Part shown: positions 11,601 to 22,740 of the stretch, piece by piece | Layout of the letters: each line of letters starts with the position of its first letter | Position numbering within the stretch: the first letter of the stretch is position 1 | From: Sipunculus nudus | Lineage: Eukaryota; Annelida; Sipuncula; Golfingiida; Sipunculidae | NCBI GenBank assembly: GCA_026874595.1 | Contig: CM049317.1 | Coordinates: 12,096,382 to 12,160,381 of the forward strand | Length of the DNA: 64,000 nt | Direction: 5' to 3' | Notes under the pieces: model-generated | Database searches by the model: none | Told to the model about the DNA's origin: nothing | What the model saw: only the letters and a program-made list of their open reading frames with translations | Made by a program: the position numbers and the translations under genes

Positions 11601-12404
11601 TTTTCACTTATTTCGGTAAGCACCGTTTACTTCCAGGTTTAAAAGTCCACATTACAAAGCAGTTATTCTGTGAACATGAACATGATTTTTCCTACCCTGA
11701 AAATCAGATGTGCTCAAACTGTATCTGCTAGCCCTAAAATGTTATGTTGTAATATACAGGGCAGTCTTGGAAAATCTCTATGGAAACCTGCAATAAGGAG
11801 ACGGTGACCTGCATTACTGACCTAAATTATTTTAGTACCTAGACAATCAGACAGGGTACATATAATTACTGTCGGACCTAGAATATTCTGTCTCGACATC
11901 CAAGGATGCCATTAAAACGTGTAAACGGTCATATTAAGTTCAGCTGACTGCATACAAAATGGCAATATTTCTTGGGAATGGCTGGAAAAAATATCATAAA
12001 ACTTTTTCTTCTTGTTGATTGTCATTAACTTTAATTGCTACCGTTGAATGGGATATAACTTACAGAATTTTGCATTCAGATTATGATAAAATATCTCTTG
12101 TGAATATCTTCCTAGGTATGGGTTATATTCAGGGTGCTGACTGAATCTGCAGAGGTGGTGGTAACTGTGTATATCATTTATGTGAAAAACATAAACGGAA
12201 GTCAGGCCAGTGGCTTTTTTTAAATGTTACATATCAGCGCCCTCAAAGCGAACCTACTGTGCATAGATCAAAATATAAACTGGCTCTAGGGGAGAAGTAA
12301 AAGCAACTAAATGTCCTAAAGTGTAGATAAAACACACACCCTTACACATTATCACAATATCAATTTAGATACAGGCTAGCAGGAACTCATTTTCATTTCT
12401 GCAA

Positions 12405-12408
<4 letters not shown>
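8660..12408 (+). repeat. Segmental duplication, copy A part 2 (pairs with 15905-22125)
   Basis: Long collinear similarity, roughly 75-80 percent by eye, with landmarks in the same order: CAGAATATGCTGTT, ATTAAATTGCCGT, CTGCATAGAACA, an old SINE, AATAAACAGCTATCTTA, GGTAAGTTTATTA, CATGTATTGTAC, GGGTCAAATCGCACATTTAC, CATATGATAACAATTTA, CTGTATCTGCTAGCCC and a closing (AT)n. ORFs here (for example 10645-10854) do not stay open in the other copy, so I do not call them genes. Copy B carries about 1.2 kb extra near 16990-18240 and about 1.3 kb extra near 20090-21400. Confidence 0.8.
9440..9545 (-). repeat. Old tRNA-derived SINE head (copy A)
   Basis: On the minus strand the sequence reads as a tRNA-like unit with a B-box GTTCAAATCCC just before the duplicated TCAGC stretch. 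The same unit sits at the matching place in the duplicate (16630-16735), so this insertion is older than the duplication. Confidence 0.5.

Positions 12409-12458
<50 letters not shown>
12408..12458. repeat. (AT)n microsatellite
   Basis: About 25 AT units. It marks the right-hand end of duplication copy A; a short (AT)n at 22121-22134 sits at the matching end of copy B. Confidence 0.95.
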
Positions 12459-12460
<2 letters not shown>

Positions 12461-12877
12461 AATGTATATAAATAAATCCTAACTGTATTTTGTTAAAGCC
12501 CTGGTTTTACTCCTTTCAAAGATAACAGCGAACAAACACAGCACTATTGTCTTTTTCTGAAATGTTGATTATTTGTTTGTTATTATGTTTATAATTGGCC
12601 CGTTATGTAGGATTAGAGTGCTAATGGTTAAATCACCATGAATGTGCACAACTGAACACGAAATAACCAGTTGAAATATCATAGTAGATGTTCATAATAT
12701 AAGAACATTTCCTGGTTACTATCAACATTTATTCATCATGTTCTGGATCCTGCACAACATGGGGAAATAGTTTTGTTATATTTGGTCTACATTTCCTCTG
12801 CAGCGTTGAAAACAATCACAATATCTAATTACGACTTTTCTGCGGTAAGAAAAAATGTCCTAATGATCTGTTCTAAG

Positions 12878-13081
12878 TTTCAACTGTACAATCATGTACC
12901 AATTTGGGATTTACTTTCCCTTATCCAAATATGCGGCATTTTCAGACAAAACAGAGGTCAGCAGGGATCAGGCAGATTCAATATGTTCACGAAAAGGATA
13001 CGGTTTACCCAACACCGTCTGGGTGAAGGAAAATAAAGCTGTGGGGGATTTCATGCTGTCAAGGAATATTGATAAGCTGCG
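12878..13081 (+). CDS. Receptor gene copy 2: first C-type-lectin-domain exon
   Basis: The open frame encodes the N-terminal half of a CTLD: NCTIMYQFGIYF, then KYAAFSDKTEVSRDQADSIC (the family pattern is F-x4-W-x-EA-x3-C; here the Trp position is Arg), then GYGLPNTVWVKENK, AVGDFMLSRNIDKLR. The donor is GTAAGG, in phase 2. The start is uncertain: acceptor TTCTAAG at 12877 gives the longest match, while TTTTCAG at 12945 is the stronger splice signal. C-type lectin domains bind sugars or proteins outside the cell. The signal-peptide exon was not identified; a hydrophobic open stretch ending at a GTAAGA donor (12773-12843) lacks an in-frame ATG. Confidence 0.6.
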
Positions 13082-13938
13082 GTAAGGAATATCTTACTCA
13101 AATCACGAGGAATGGAAATGGTCTGGCAGTCCTTTTCATAGTCAGTGAACAAATGTGGTATTTTGGCAAACATCCAGATCTGCGAATATATGAAAGTTAC
13201 TTTGAAATATTCCAATATGTTTTGTTTTTAATCATATTAATCGTTGCCGATATTACGCATAAGCATATTCGCACAGGTAGATCACAATGTTTTTTTTTTC
13301 ATTTCTTTAAAGTTAAAAGATAAAACCTTACTGTCAGGTTTAATATTTTTTTAGAAAGCTCAGGAAAGGATATACTTCGCACGTTACAAGGATTGGATTG
13401 TGTAGTCGTCCGACTTCTGAAGTATGTAGCCAAAAATTGCTGACGGATATCTCTGTGAACACTAAGGTGTGCTTGCATAAAAGTGTTGCTTTAGTTTTTG
13501 ATATTTGATCTTTGATATTTGTAAAATGGTGTGTGTGGGAGAGAGAGAATTAGAGTAAGAGAGTGTGAGAGAAATGTGAGCGCGCGTACATTGCAAATTA
13601 CAGATAACTTCGACTCCGATAATTGTATTACTTTATATATTTACCTGGTAATCGATGTTCAATAGTATTGATTTGATGCAGATTGTTCGCATTGCTCGAG
13701 GCCATCGTGTGTCATTGCCGATGCTACGTGCGCGTCTATTGTCAATAGAAGCGTCACATGGTATAGCGGCATGGCTGAGTGTGTCCACACTGGTGGACTG
13801 TTAGCAGGGTTTAACACGATGGTGTTCAAGTGTCCTTTCTGAATAATTCTGCAATACTACATAAAAGATATCTCAGGACTTAGGTATAATTCTTATTTAA
13901 TTTGCTGTTCCAACATATCAGTTTATTACGGGTGACAG

Positions 13939-14078
13939 ATGGCAAAACGATATCGATATGGGGAAAGAAGAATCCTGTGTTATAATAACTCGGTCGATGA
14001 CTAGCGCTAGACCTAATAGCACAACTGCTTGGAAGGCAGTGAAATGTGACGACAAATATTCAGTTGCTTTTATAAATC
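13939..14078 (+). CDS. Receptor gene copy 2: second C-type-lectin-domain exon
   Basis: A 140-nt exon with acceptor GGTGACAG and donor GTGAGT. It starts with the single base needed to complete the Arg codon split from the previous exon, then reads WQNDIDMGKEESCV, followed by TAWKAVKCDDKYSVAFIN. This is the C-terminal CTLD half, with two of the conserved cysteines (ESCV and VKCDD). The last conserved Cys, normally in the FICE or YICE ending, appears as Asn here. Either one disulphide is lost or the copy is decaying. It contains one N-glycosylation site (NST) and ends in phase 1. Confidence 0.66.
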
Positions 14079-14416
14079 GTGAGTTAATTAATGTAATTGA
14101 AAGCAGGAGAAATTCATGCGTACATGAATGTCAAGCAATATTTTGTTAAGAGACATCATATCTTAGCGGAATGATATAGATTTCGGAAAAGTGTCCATTT
14201 CATGGAAAGGAATATGCAATATGACAATGATCTTTTAACTTTAAAAATTTGGACCAAGATTATTTCTCAGGAAATACTTTAAATATTTGGGTAAACCAAA
14301 GAATGACGGGATAGGTTACACGAGCTATTCGGCTGGTTCTACTACATTACTAGGTTATGTAATTTCTGCATTAGAATGAAGTACCTCGAGAACAACGTTT
14401 TCTTACACCAAGAATA

Positions 14417-14730
14417 GGCCTGGATCGCTGAGCGGTAAAACGCTCGGCCTTCTCCGCTGGCTACCCGGGTTCGATCCCAGATGCTGCCAATAGAGAGGGT
14501 TGTAGTGGCCCGTCCAAGATCGGTGGTTCTCTCCGGGTTCTCCGGCTTCCTCCACCTCTCTCACCACGATCTTCAACTCTTTTAGTATTTCTCTATTTTC
14601 GTATCAACTGTATACCGAGTCAGTCTGTCAAACTTTGTTATTGCTGAAGGAGCAAGGGCGGGTCTGATTTTCCGGAGAACTGTGACTGGTTCTTGCGCCG
14701 ACTTCACTTTCAGTCGGTCATTCTAAGATT
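14417..14730 (+). mobile_element. tRNA-derived SINE, 314 bp, with target duplication
   Basis: The head has an A-box-like ATCGCTGAGCGGT and a perfect B-box GGGTTCGATCCC. Next is a body containing CTCCGGGTTCTCCGGCTTCC, which resembles the conserved central domains of some invertebrate SINEs. CCAAGAATA flanks the element at 14408-14416 and 14731-14739. It is inserted in the intron between the second CTLD exon and the stalk exon. Confidence 0.8.
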
Positions 14731-14924
14731 CCAAGAATAAAAAAAAAACTTTTTAGAATATTATTTCTGCTTTAATGTGAATACAAATATTTAATTATGA
14801 AGTTAAAAAATACCTTTTCTAATTGGGATACTTAATCAGCCATCAAATAATTAGTTAAATGAAAATGGAATTATTGGTTTGTGGTTTTATACCAGCAAAC
14901 AATCCGAACTGATATTCCTTACAG

Positions 14925-14975
14925 ATTATACCTCGCCAACTTTGACAGATAGTCAGGAACTCGCAAGAATAACAG
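14925..14975 (+). CDS. Receptor gene copy 2: short stalk exon
   Basis: A 51-nt exon with acceptor TTCCTTACAG and donor GTAATC, in phase 1 at both ends. It reads YTSPTLTDSQELARITG, a polar Ser/Thr-rich stalk. The phase matches the CTLD exon before it, and also matches the transmembrane exon of copy 1 (phase 1 start), which supports the order CTLD, stalk, membrane span, tail. Confidence 0.5.
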
Positions 14976-15197
14976 GTAATCTCTTTCTTAAGGGTCATAA
15001 CTATATGTTTATAATATTTCTATAATATTTTATGATTATCTTATTACTATTATTTTATTATTATTATTATGATTATTACGGGGTTCATATGCAAGCGGAC
15101 CAAACTTTCTCGCTAGTGATTCTTGCTTTTCTGTCGGAGCGTTTGAAACGGGTACAGGTGTGATGGCCTTTTGCTCAGGGGTTACTAGGTACATCCG

Positions 15198-15323
15198 TTA
15201 GACCAATCTCATCTATCTTGCAAAGAGCTCTGTCATCCAGTCTGTTACTCGGTGCATGCCGCGGAACCACAGGTATATTTTGATGCACAGTGTCCAATGT
15301 CCACCGTAACATCCTCCAGTTGA
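15198..15323 (+). pseudogene. Receptor gene copy 2: remnant of the cytoplasmic tail exon
   Basis: 41 codons to TGA are clearly related to the end of the copy 1 tail (LDQSHLSCKEL, VCYSVH, EPQVYFDAQC, TVTSSS). The similarity starts abruptly inside the exon. The first two-thirds of the tail, including the ITIM-like SIYTDI, and the transmembrane exon are not present between 14.98 and 15.2 kb. The final tyrosine of PIYTVT is replaced (PMSTVT). So either this copy is a pseudogene, or it makes a shorter protein by a different 3' exon. It is the left edge of duplication copy B. Confidence 0.65.
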
Positions 15324-15802
15324 GACAAAACTTTGCCTATGAAGTATGCCAGTATGTCAACTTCCTCGGAAATATCCTAAAAATGAAATGATGACATGAC
15401 AGTGTTAACGGTATATATAATGCATTAGATATAATGCAAATGAGACGTTTAAATTTTTATCTTTTTTTATGCATTCAAAGTTTCAAAAAAATTTTTTTAC
15501 ATAAGTACATTTTGTATTCCATGGAAACAGAAGTATTACTTTTTATCACGGTGGGAGTGTATACTGTTTAAAAAATGTAGCAGTCAGGAAGCATATCTCC
15601 CAGAGTGGGATTATATAACCATGTTTCTCCAAAAGGTTTACTCGTGACAATAACAATATCTATATGACTAAAATTATATGGTTTTATCTTCAAATTTAGT
15701 GAGAATGTATCATTTAACTATACAGTTGACAAACCTCTATAATGATACATAATAACAATTATATAAAGCAAGGTTTGTTCAACTCTTGTATCATTATGAT
15801 TC

Positions 15803-15834
<32 letters not shown>
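15803..15834 (+). repeat. (AG)n microsatellite
   Basis: A pure AG run at the position of the more complex repeat 2937-3007 in copy A. Confidence 0.95.
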
Positions 15835-15836
<2 letters not shown>

Positions 15837-16629
15837 CATTAGTTAACACGTTGGCGTATATTGATACATATCAAATCACGAAGTGGATGTTAATACAGGT
15901 TTAAGGCAGAAACTATCAAGATTAATTGACTTTTAAATTGGATACAGAATATGCTGTTAATAACACCGCTATTAATTTAATAAATTAATTAAATTGCCGT
16001 AACTTAAAATAAATAATTCTGCGGTCTGCATAGAACACTACCAAAATAAAGATAATACTTCAAGTTGTCTCAGAAGTAACGTCTAGTTTCAAGTAATCTT
16101 TTGATTTCAGTATTGTAAATAAAGTAAGTGGTGTTTTCCAAGTAAAAAAAGTGTATTATTACTTATGTTAAGGAATATAATGAGTTGCTTGCTTTTACAA
16201 ACTTTATATGTTCCTGTATGCTAACTGTATGTTCAAGCAACATAACTATTTCAATACAAACTCTTCTGTATCACTATTTCTAAAATGTTGAATATTTTAA
16301 TTTATAGTAATAAAAATTTAATGGACTTAATGCGATAAGTGATTTAAGACTAAAGGCAGGTGGCAGGAGGAAGTTAACATTCCTTGTAAGTGCACATGGT
16401 TGCATATGGGTCAATATAAACAAAAAACACAATATATATTTGCATAAATTTCGGGCATAATCGGACATCGCATAAAAACATCGTAAAATTCCTTGAATGC
16501 CACCAACTAATGTTTTGAATAAATATTTAGGTATTTTTTTCCAATTTTTGGTTTTGGACTTTTTTAAAATTGTTCAAGTACTCGGTTTGTATTATGTTTT
16601 TGTTTTCCTGGTGTCACCAAGGCCAGTTA

Positions 16630-16735
16630 TAGCAGCAACCGTATGTTCTATAGGGGTCTAATCTATCATCGACGGGGATGTGAACAACGGATTCTCGGCT
16701 TGCGGATCTGTGTTCTACGTCTAGACCACATATTT
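16630..16735 (-). repeat. Old tRNA-derived SINE head (copy B)
   Basis: Counterpart of 9440-9545 in the duplicate, somewhat more diverged. Confidence 0.45.
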
Positions 16736-17653
16736 GCAATACTGTCCATGCTTGAGGACATAACCATGGTTTTGTATTGATTATTTACACACAATGATCA
16801 ATTTATATACTGTAATCATCATTACAGTACAATACGGAATTACAGATTTTGATGATTGCATTATTTAATCATTTTTTTTTATTGATCGACATAATCATTC
16901 AATTAGAGCTGTCATTTATCAGATGTCCAAATTATGAAGTTTTATTTGTGAAAGTAGCTCTTGGAGGTTTTTATACTCTGAATAAACAGCTATCTTAGTT
17001 TCCATCCAGATACCCTCTTAGAAAGAGTTATGTGGCTTATGCGAGAACATTATACTATCAAATGTGTCTATAACTTGTTTTGTATCCAACCCAGAGCTAA
17101 AACTGAATCAGTCTCGCAATGTTTGACAAAAAATTATATTTAAGGGTTGTCGGTTATTCATAAAATCGTAATGCAGGAAATTTTACAGGAGTTGTTCAAC
17201 ATTAAATTATGCAAAAATAAGCGTTTAGGAGTGGTATTGATTGTATTTATATTTAAGCTTATCTACACGACCCATTACATGATGATGAACATGTTTTCAA
17301 TGAGGATTTGCCTGTTTGTCGTTCATACCCACACATCAACTGGCGGAACTGAACACTGGCACTTTAATAAAGAATGCTGATTAACAGGTCAGATGACAGA
17401 TATTACGCCAGTACCTGTTCACTTGCATGGGATAACTCGGGGTTCACTTGTGTCATTTCACAGCGACAGCCCATGTGAATGATCTCAGGGTAATGTCAGT
17501 TATGCAATGAAGCAACTATATATTGTCCAGAGAAACATCCTCGATTAGAATATTTTCACTCATGAAGTATGACATGTGCCTATGATTAACGATAATACGC
17601 TGCGCTTCGACCAGTGAACGGAAAATAAACATGAAACAAGTGATAACAATGGC

Positions 17654-17654
<1 letters not shown>

Positions 17655-17702
<48 letters not shown>
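17655..17702. repeat. (AT)n microsatellite
   Basis: About 23 AT units inside the 1.2 kb block that copy A lacks. Confidence 0.95.
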
Positions 17703-17704
<2 letters not shown>

Positions 17705-18182
17705 ATAATCCATAAAGCCATTGCTAATTTTCTACTATTAGGAACATGTTTAAAAGATACAAGGTATCTGCAATATACACATGTATGTATGACTTGCACT
17801 GTCCTGTATTATTTGATAAAACAAGGTTAATAGGTTTTCTGGGTATGTACTATGTATTGGCTTCATGACAAGCGTGTCATATAATTGTTGGTTAAATTTA
17901 TTTAACTTTCAAAAGAAAATAAAATAATAATATATATTTGCAGAAGTCATATCTAGGAGCTTTAAAAACTTATATCTTAAACAGCATTTGGTATTTTTTT
18001 TAACTTCAAATATAAAATACAGAGCGTAATTTTTAAAAGTGTAACAATGATTCATCTCAGAGGCTGGTTCTGGTTACGTTGCACAGTATCACACCGTATT
18101 ATGCAATTAACTGAAAATGTTTCAACAACGCCTTTGTGGGGAGCCTGATCATACCACACCAAAAGGCATGTGCGTTTGTATT

Positions 18183-18183
<1 letters not shown>

Positions 18184-18230
<47 letters not shown>

Positions 18231-18241
18231 GGAGAGAGAGA
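18184..18241 (+). repeat. (TG)n(AG)n compound microsatellite
   Basis: A TG run passes directly into a long AG run, right where similarity to copy A (GATGATAATT) resumes. Confidence 0.9.
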
Positions 18242-20289
18242 TGATAATTAATTGGAACCATCATAAGGTAATGTTGAACATGAAATAAATTATGGAATTC
18301 TCTATTTGCAAGGAAGCTATGAAGAAAATTCCGATGTCTCTTCTGATTAATGTCACCGTGTAAAAACATACATTGTTAAAATTACATATTAGTACAATAA
18401 ATGGACGTTACCCGGGGGATAGATGTAATCATCAGTTTACCCAACTTGCCATTCTATTGTATTGACATGTTGTTGTAAATTGTGGCAATCTAAAGTCTAG
18501 GAATGTCAAATGGATAGTTTCAGAAATGGCTGCAAAGCCGCAGTATAATGCAGGCTTACCTGTCATGGCCCTAAACAAAAATAAATTTTAAGTCAAGACG
18601 GTTTAAAAAATATTTATGATAAGTGAACTTCCTCCAGAGACTTCTGGTGCAGATTGGAAGATATTAAAACTTTGCTTAAAACAAAGTAAGTTAAGTAATG
18701 AATGCTGAGCCATCTCTTCCCTTCAGTTCAATGTCATATGTTGAATTAGAGTTAATCGGGAAACATACTTAAATAAAATAGCTGTCTTTTTGCATAAACA
18801 CATTGGAACAGTCATCCCATGACATATTGGCTTACAGCTTGCCAATAAGTGCATCTACCGTGAGAGGAAATAAGTTACATAGATTATATCGATATAGTCA
18901 CCTTTTTTTTAAATCAGAGGACCACTCCTCAGTATTCATAGAATTCATGTATTGTACGACTCTACAAGAGGAAGGGTAATCATCCAGCTCGTAATGATCA
19001 CAAAGAATTTCGAATGGCAGGAAAAGTCCTTGAACCGACAACAAAATATTCGCTACAACCCAAATCTGAGTAATGAGTCAGGAACAATCTCGCGAACTCC
19101 ACACCAAATGTACTTACGTCTCTTCTGTATAATACCATGGCATACTGAGATCTCTTTGTCTTTTAATAAAATAATAGTATGCGGGTCAAATCGCACATTT
19201 ACTCTTGAATGAAATATACAACCATGTTAGATATTTAAGACATATCGAATAAAAGTTATTAATGAAATCAAGTTACATTGTGTGAGGATAATTGTATCCC
19301 AGGTAGGTGGGGAGAAGTATTTTGTTTTATTTGTAGTTTAGTTTAACGTTTCGCAAGGATAGCACCCAAATATTTCATTATATTTGAAGATAATCTGAAT
19401 CATAATACTAAAAGTAAATCCAACAGATTTTGTCCCATTGTCAGATGTGGCCCTTAAATTGAAATGAGGTTATTCTTCGGCATAAGGGATCTAGGTTTTG
19501 TCCTAGGGGTCAAGCGGAATTTAGTTGTTGGACTATGCTTGTTGGCCTACCCGTAGAGAATAGTGGGGACATTCTATCGGGATTTTTGGTCTCTGACTAC
19601 TTCTTGTTTATACATATTATCATGCTCGAGTGTACATTCTAATTATTAAGATAACCAAGTTTTTAGTCAAACCTTCTCACTATCATCTAATGGGTTAACG
19701 GCTAGTTGTGCTGGAAGACTTATCTGAACCTTCAGGAAAATAAATTTGTCTGCTTTTGGTTAAAACATCGAAGAGGCTTGTCCTCCTGTCATATGATAAC
19801 TATTTACTGTAAAAGGATGACACAGTCTTGTATTGCCAAAGGTGATCTATTACAACTTCATCACTGTGCGAAGCAAGTATGACATGGCATAATATTGAGT
19901 AAAGATGAAGTGCTATCAAAAAGAATATCATCTTAACTTTTACTATATCCAATATATACACACACATAAAAATAAATATATATATATATATGTACAGGAA
20001 AGATTATATTAATATATTTTCACTGCGTTCGGTAAGCTTTCTCTGTAATTCCATGTGTATATGTCCATATTACAAAGCAATTAGAAGTGGTAGTGTTTGA
20101 AAAAAATATACACATTAGGTTTTCTGTAATACTTGACATTGGCTTTCGTCGACAGGGGCTTCGAAAGCATGTATTTTACATATTGTTAATATAAGGTGCT
20201 TCTGATACTATTAAGAGATAATCGCTTTTCCTTGTTTATCACTCGTTTTTTTAGCTAAGCTGACTGAAAGTCATCTCAGCTAATGCGAT

Positions 20290-21540
20290 TCCTTTCTGTT
20301 CGTCGTCCGAATATCCGTCTGTCCGTTAACAGGGCACAAAGCGTAACCATTAAACCTAGAAACTTCCAACTGAAAACCCATAGAGGTCCATATAAAATCT
20401 GCTAGGAATCCTGAAATTATATCATTGTTACCTATATCCTCCGAGGTCGGGTGCGTGAAAATACCCCCCAACCCAATTATAATAATCAAAAATAATGATA
20501 CAAAAGCTCAAATATCTGAATAATTACTGCATTGATTGCCATGATTCTTTGCATGCATATTGTTCATAGAGGGTTTCATCATTTCTTGAAAACCGGTGGC
20601 GCCTCAAATATTTTTCTCCTTATTTTTTCACATTTTTCTCCATTTTGATGAATAACAGGGCACACATCGTAACGGTTAGTCCTAAAACCTCTAACTGTTC
20701 ACCCAAGGACGTCATAGGTCATTCTACTTGGAAACCTGAAATAAGTATATGGTGACATATTTTGTGAAAACATTATTAGAAGCACCCAGTCAGTCACATG
20801 GGACACAAATTATATCCGCAAGGCCTATGAAAAAATCTTATTGGAAACCTAAAATCAGGTTAACTGTGGACTTCTTCGAGCTATGGCTCTCGAAAGTTAC
20901 CCGTAGGATAATTAGATATTTGATACAACAGCTCCAGTATCTGAAATACTAATGCATTGATTGCCATGATTCTTTCCGTGCCTATAGAGGGTTTCATTTC
21001 CTGAAAAATTCTGTTGCCGACTGTTTTTCTTTTTTTTTTTTGACCCATTTTTTCTCTTTTCTTGAGACCTTCAGATAAAGCACTCCGTCCGTTAACAGGG
21101 CACTTAACGTAACGATAATACCTAGAATCCTCTAACAGTACATCCAGAGAGGTTCTAGAAAAGCCCCTTTGTAACCTAAATTAAGGTCATGTCGTCTATA
21201 TTTTGTGAATAATGTATCCCAAACATGGTTTTGAACACCGAGTGAGTCAGGCGGGGCCAAACTTGTATCAATTTGGTCCAGATTCTTCTAACATGACATT
21301 CAGTCAGGTCCTCGGTAAATCTGCATGAGAACCTGTAATAAGGTCATGGTTACCTATATTCTGTGAACTTAGGGCCAAAACATGATATTAAGCTTCCTGA
21401 AAATCAGATGGGCACAGGCTGTATCTGCTAGCCCTAAAATGTTTTATTGTTATATACAGGGAAGTCTTTGAAAAACCTCCATAGAAACCTGAAATTAGTT
21501 CATGCTTACCTGTATTACTGGCCAAAAACATTTTAAGCCC
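20290..21540 (+). repeat. Diverged repeat array with GTTAACAGGGCAC units
   Basis: Several imperfect units repeat the order CCGTTAACAGGGCAC, GTAACG, CCTAGAACCTCTAAC, GAGGTC, GGAAACCTGAAAT, AGGTCATGGTTACCTATATT. A second component, GATTGCCATGATTCTTT followed by GAGGGTTTCAT, occurs at about 20530 and 20955. Weaker units continue to 21540. The matching place in copy A (about 11690-11830) has only one unit, so the array grew in copy B or shrank in copy A. Confidence 0.65.
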
Positions 21541-22133
21541 TCTACAAATAGACATAGTACAAACATTTATTAATGGTCCTAGAATATTCTGTCTTCACAT
21601 GCAGGGATGACCTTAAAAATGTTCATATTAAATTTTTATCTCAGCTGACTGTATACAAAAAGGCAAGCTTTCATGGGAATAGCTGGACATATTATCATGA
21701 ACCTTTTAATTTTTGTTAACTATGAAGAACTTTAATTGCTTCAGTCGAATGGGGATTCTACATTTTGCATTCACAAGATAAAATTCCTTTTTTGAGCGTC
21801 TTCCTATTTGTGGGCCGTATTCAGGCTCGGGTAAAATGCGTGTCGGGTGCTGAAAGAATATGCAGAGCTTTTAAGGGCTGAGTATATCCAGTACGTGCAC
21901 CCAGTTATCAATATTTATTAAAGTATAGACCAGTCGGATCAGTTTACATGTTACAGATCCACTCTCTTAAAGCGAACCAGCAGAAACTGGGTCTTTTATC
22001 ACAGAGAGGAGACGTAAATGCAAATAAATTGTCCTAAAGTGGAGAGTACACGCACCCTGACACATAAAAACAATACCAATTTGGATGCAGGCTAGCAGGA
22101 TATCGTTTTCCTGTCTGCAATATATATATATAT

Positions 22134-22740
22134 AGGATGAATGGGTATAGCTGTAAAGCAATAGCCCCGATGGCCTAGCAATAGGTCACACTGTCAGCTT
22201 TGTTAAACTGATTTCAAGATACTCACTCGCTCTGACGAAGGCTTCACGGGTTGATGAAAATGTAGCAACAGTCTGTAAATGTGATCTACCTAATATGATT
22301 GATTGAAATGTTAGCGTTGATGTCTTCCCTCTGTTTATGTTTATTGACTATCGGTGACATGACATAAATGGAAACAATTACACACCTAGAGCCCACACGT
22401 GTAGCTGTCATCGAGCCTGACCGGCTTTTATGGCTCCAGGATAGACTACAGGACTTAAAGCAGGCAGATGGTGAGTTCGCATCTCATCCAAATCGGTGAG
22501 ATTGTTCACGGCGACCCCCGACCGGGAATGAGCGCTCTACAGGCTTAATGGGAAGGCTGAGCCCAACGGACGTGTTTTCTCTAGAAAAGGAGTGGGTTCC
22601 TCGATGGAATGATTCTGCAATGGGATGACCCAGCACGCTTGGGCCGCAGGTTCACTAGTCACCGGGCCTGGTAAACACCAGGATATTCAATGAGATGGAA
22701 TGTGTTTAACTGCCGTATAACCTTAGTCCGAAACCGGAAT
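22134..22740. other. GC-richer block, probably old repeats
   Basis: Two tRNA-like stretches (near 22165-22215 and 22430-22500, the latter with GAGTTCGCATCTC as a possible B-box) and a GC-rich segment to about 22700 suggest old SINE or transposon sequence. No exon was seen. Confidence 0.3.

Larger units (their letters stand above)
15198..15895 (+). repeat. Segmental duplication, copy B part 1 (pairs with 1830-3062)
   Basis: Collinear with copy A from inside the tail exon to the AG-microsatellite and the GGCGTATATTGAT block. It is shorter than copy A partly because it lacks the 94-bp tandem unit. Confidence 0.8.
15905..22125 (+). repeat. Segmental duplication, copy B part 2 (pairs with 8660-12408)
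   Basis: Same landmark order as copy A, but 6.2 kb long because of extra sequence at about 16990-18240 (no element recognised, one (AT)n) and at about 20090-21400 (a diverged repeat array). Joined almost directly to part 1, it shows that the 3063-8660 block in copy A is either an insertion there or a loss here. No conserved reading frame is shared by the two copies. Confidence 0.78.

Noticed and set aside
12773-12843. Hydrophobic stretch ending at a GTAAGA donor, looked at as the signal-peptide exon of receptor copy 2
   Set aside because: No in-frame ATG, and its phase 0 end does not fit the CTLD exon start.
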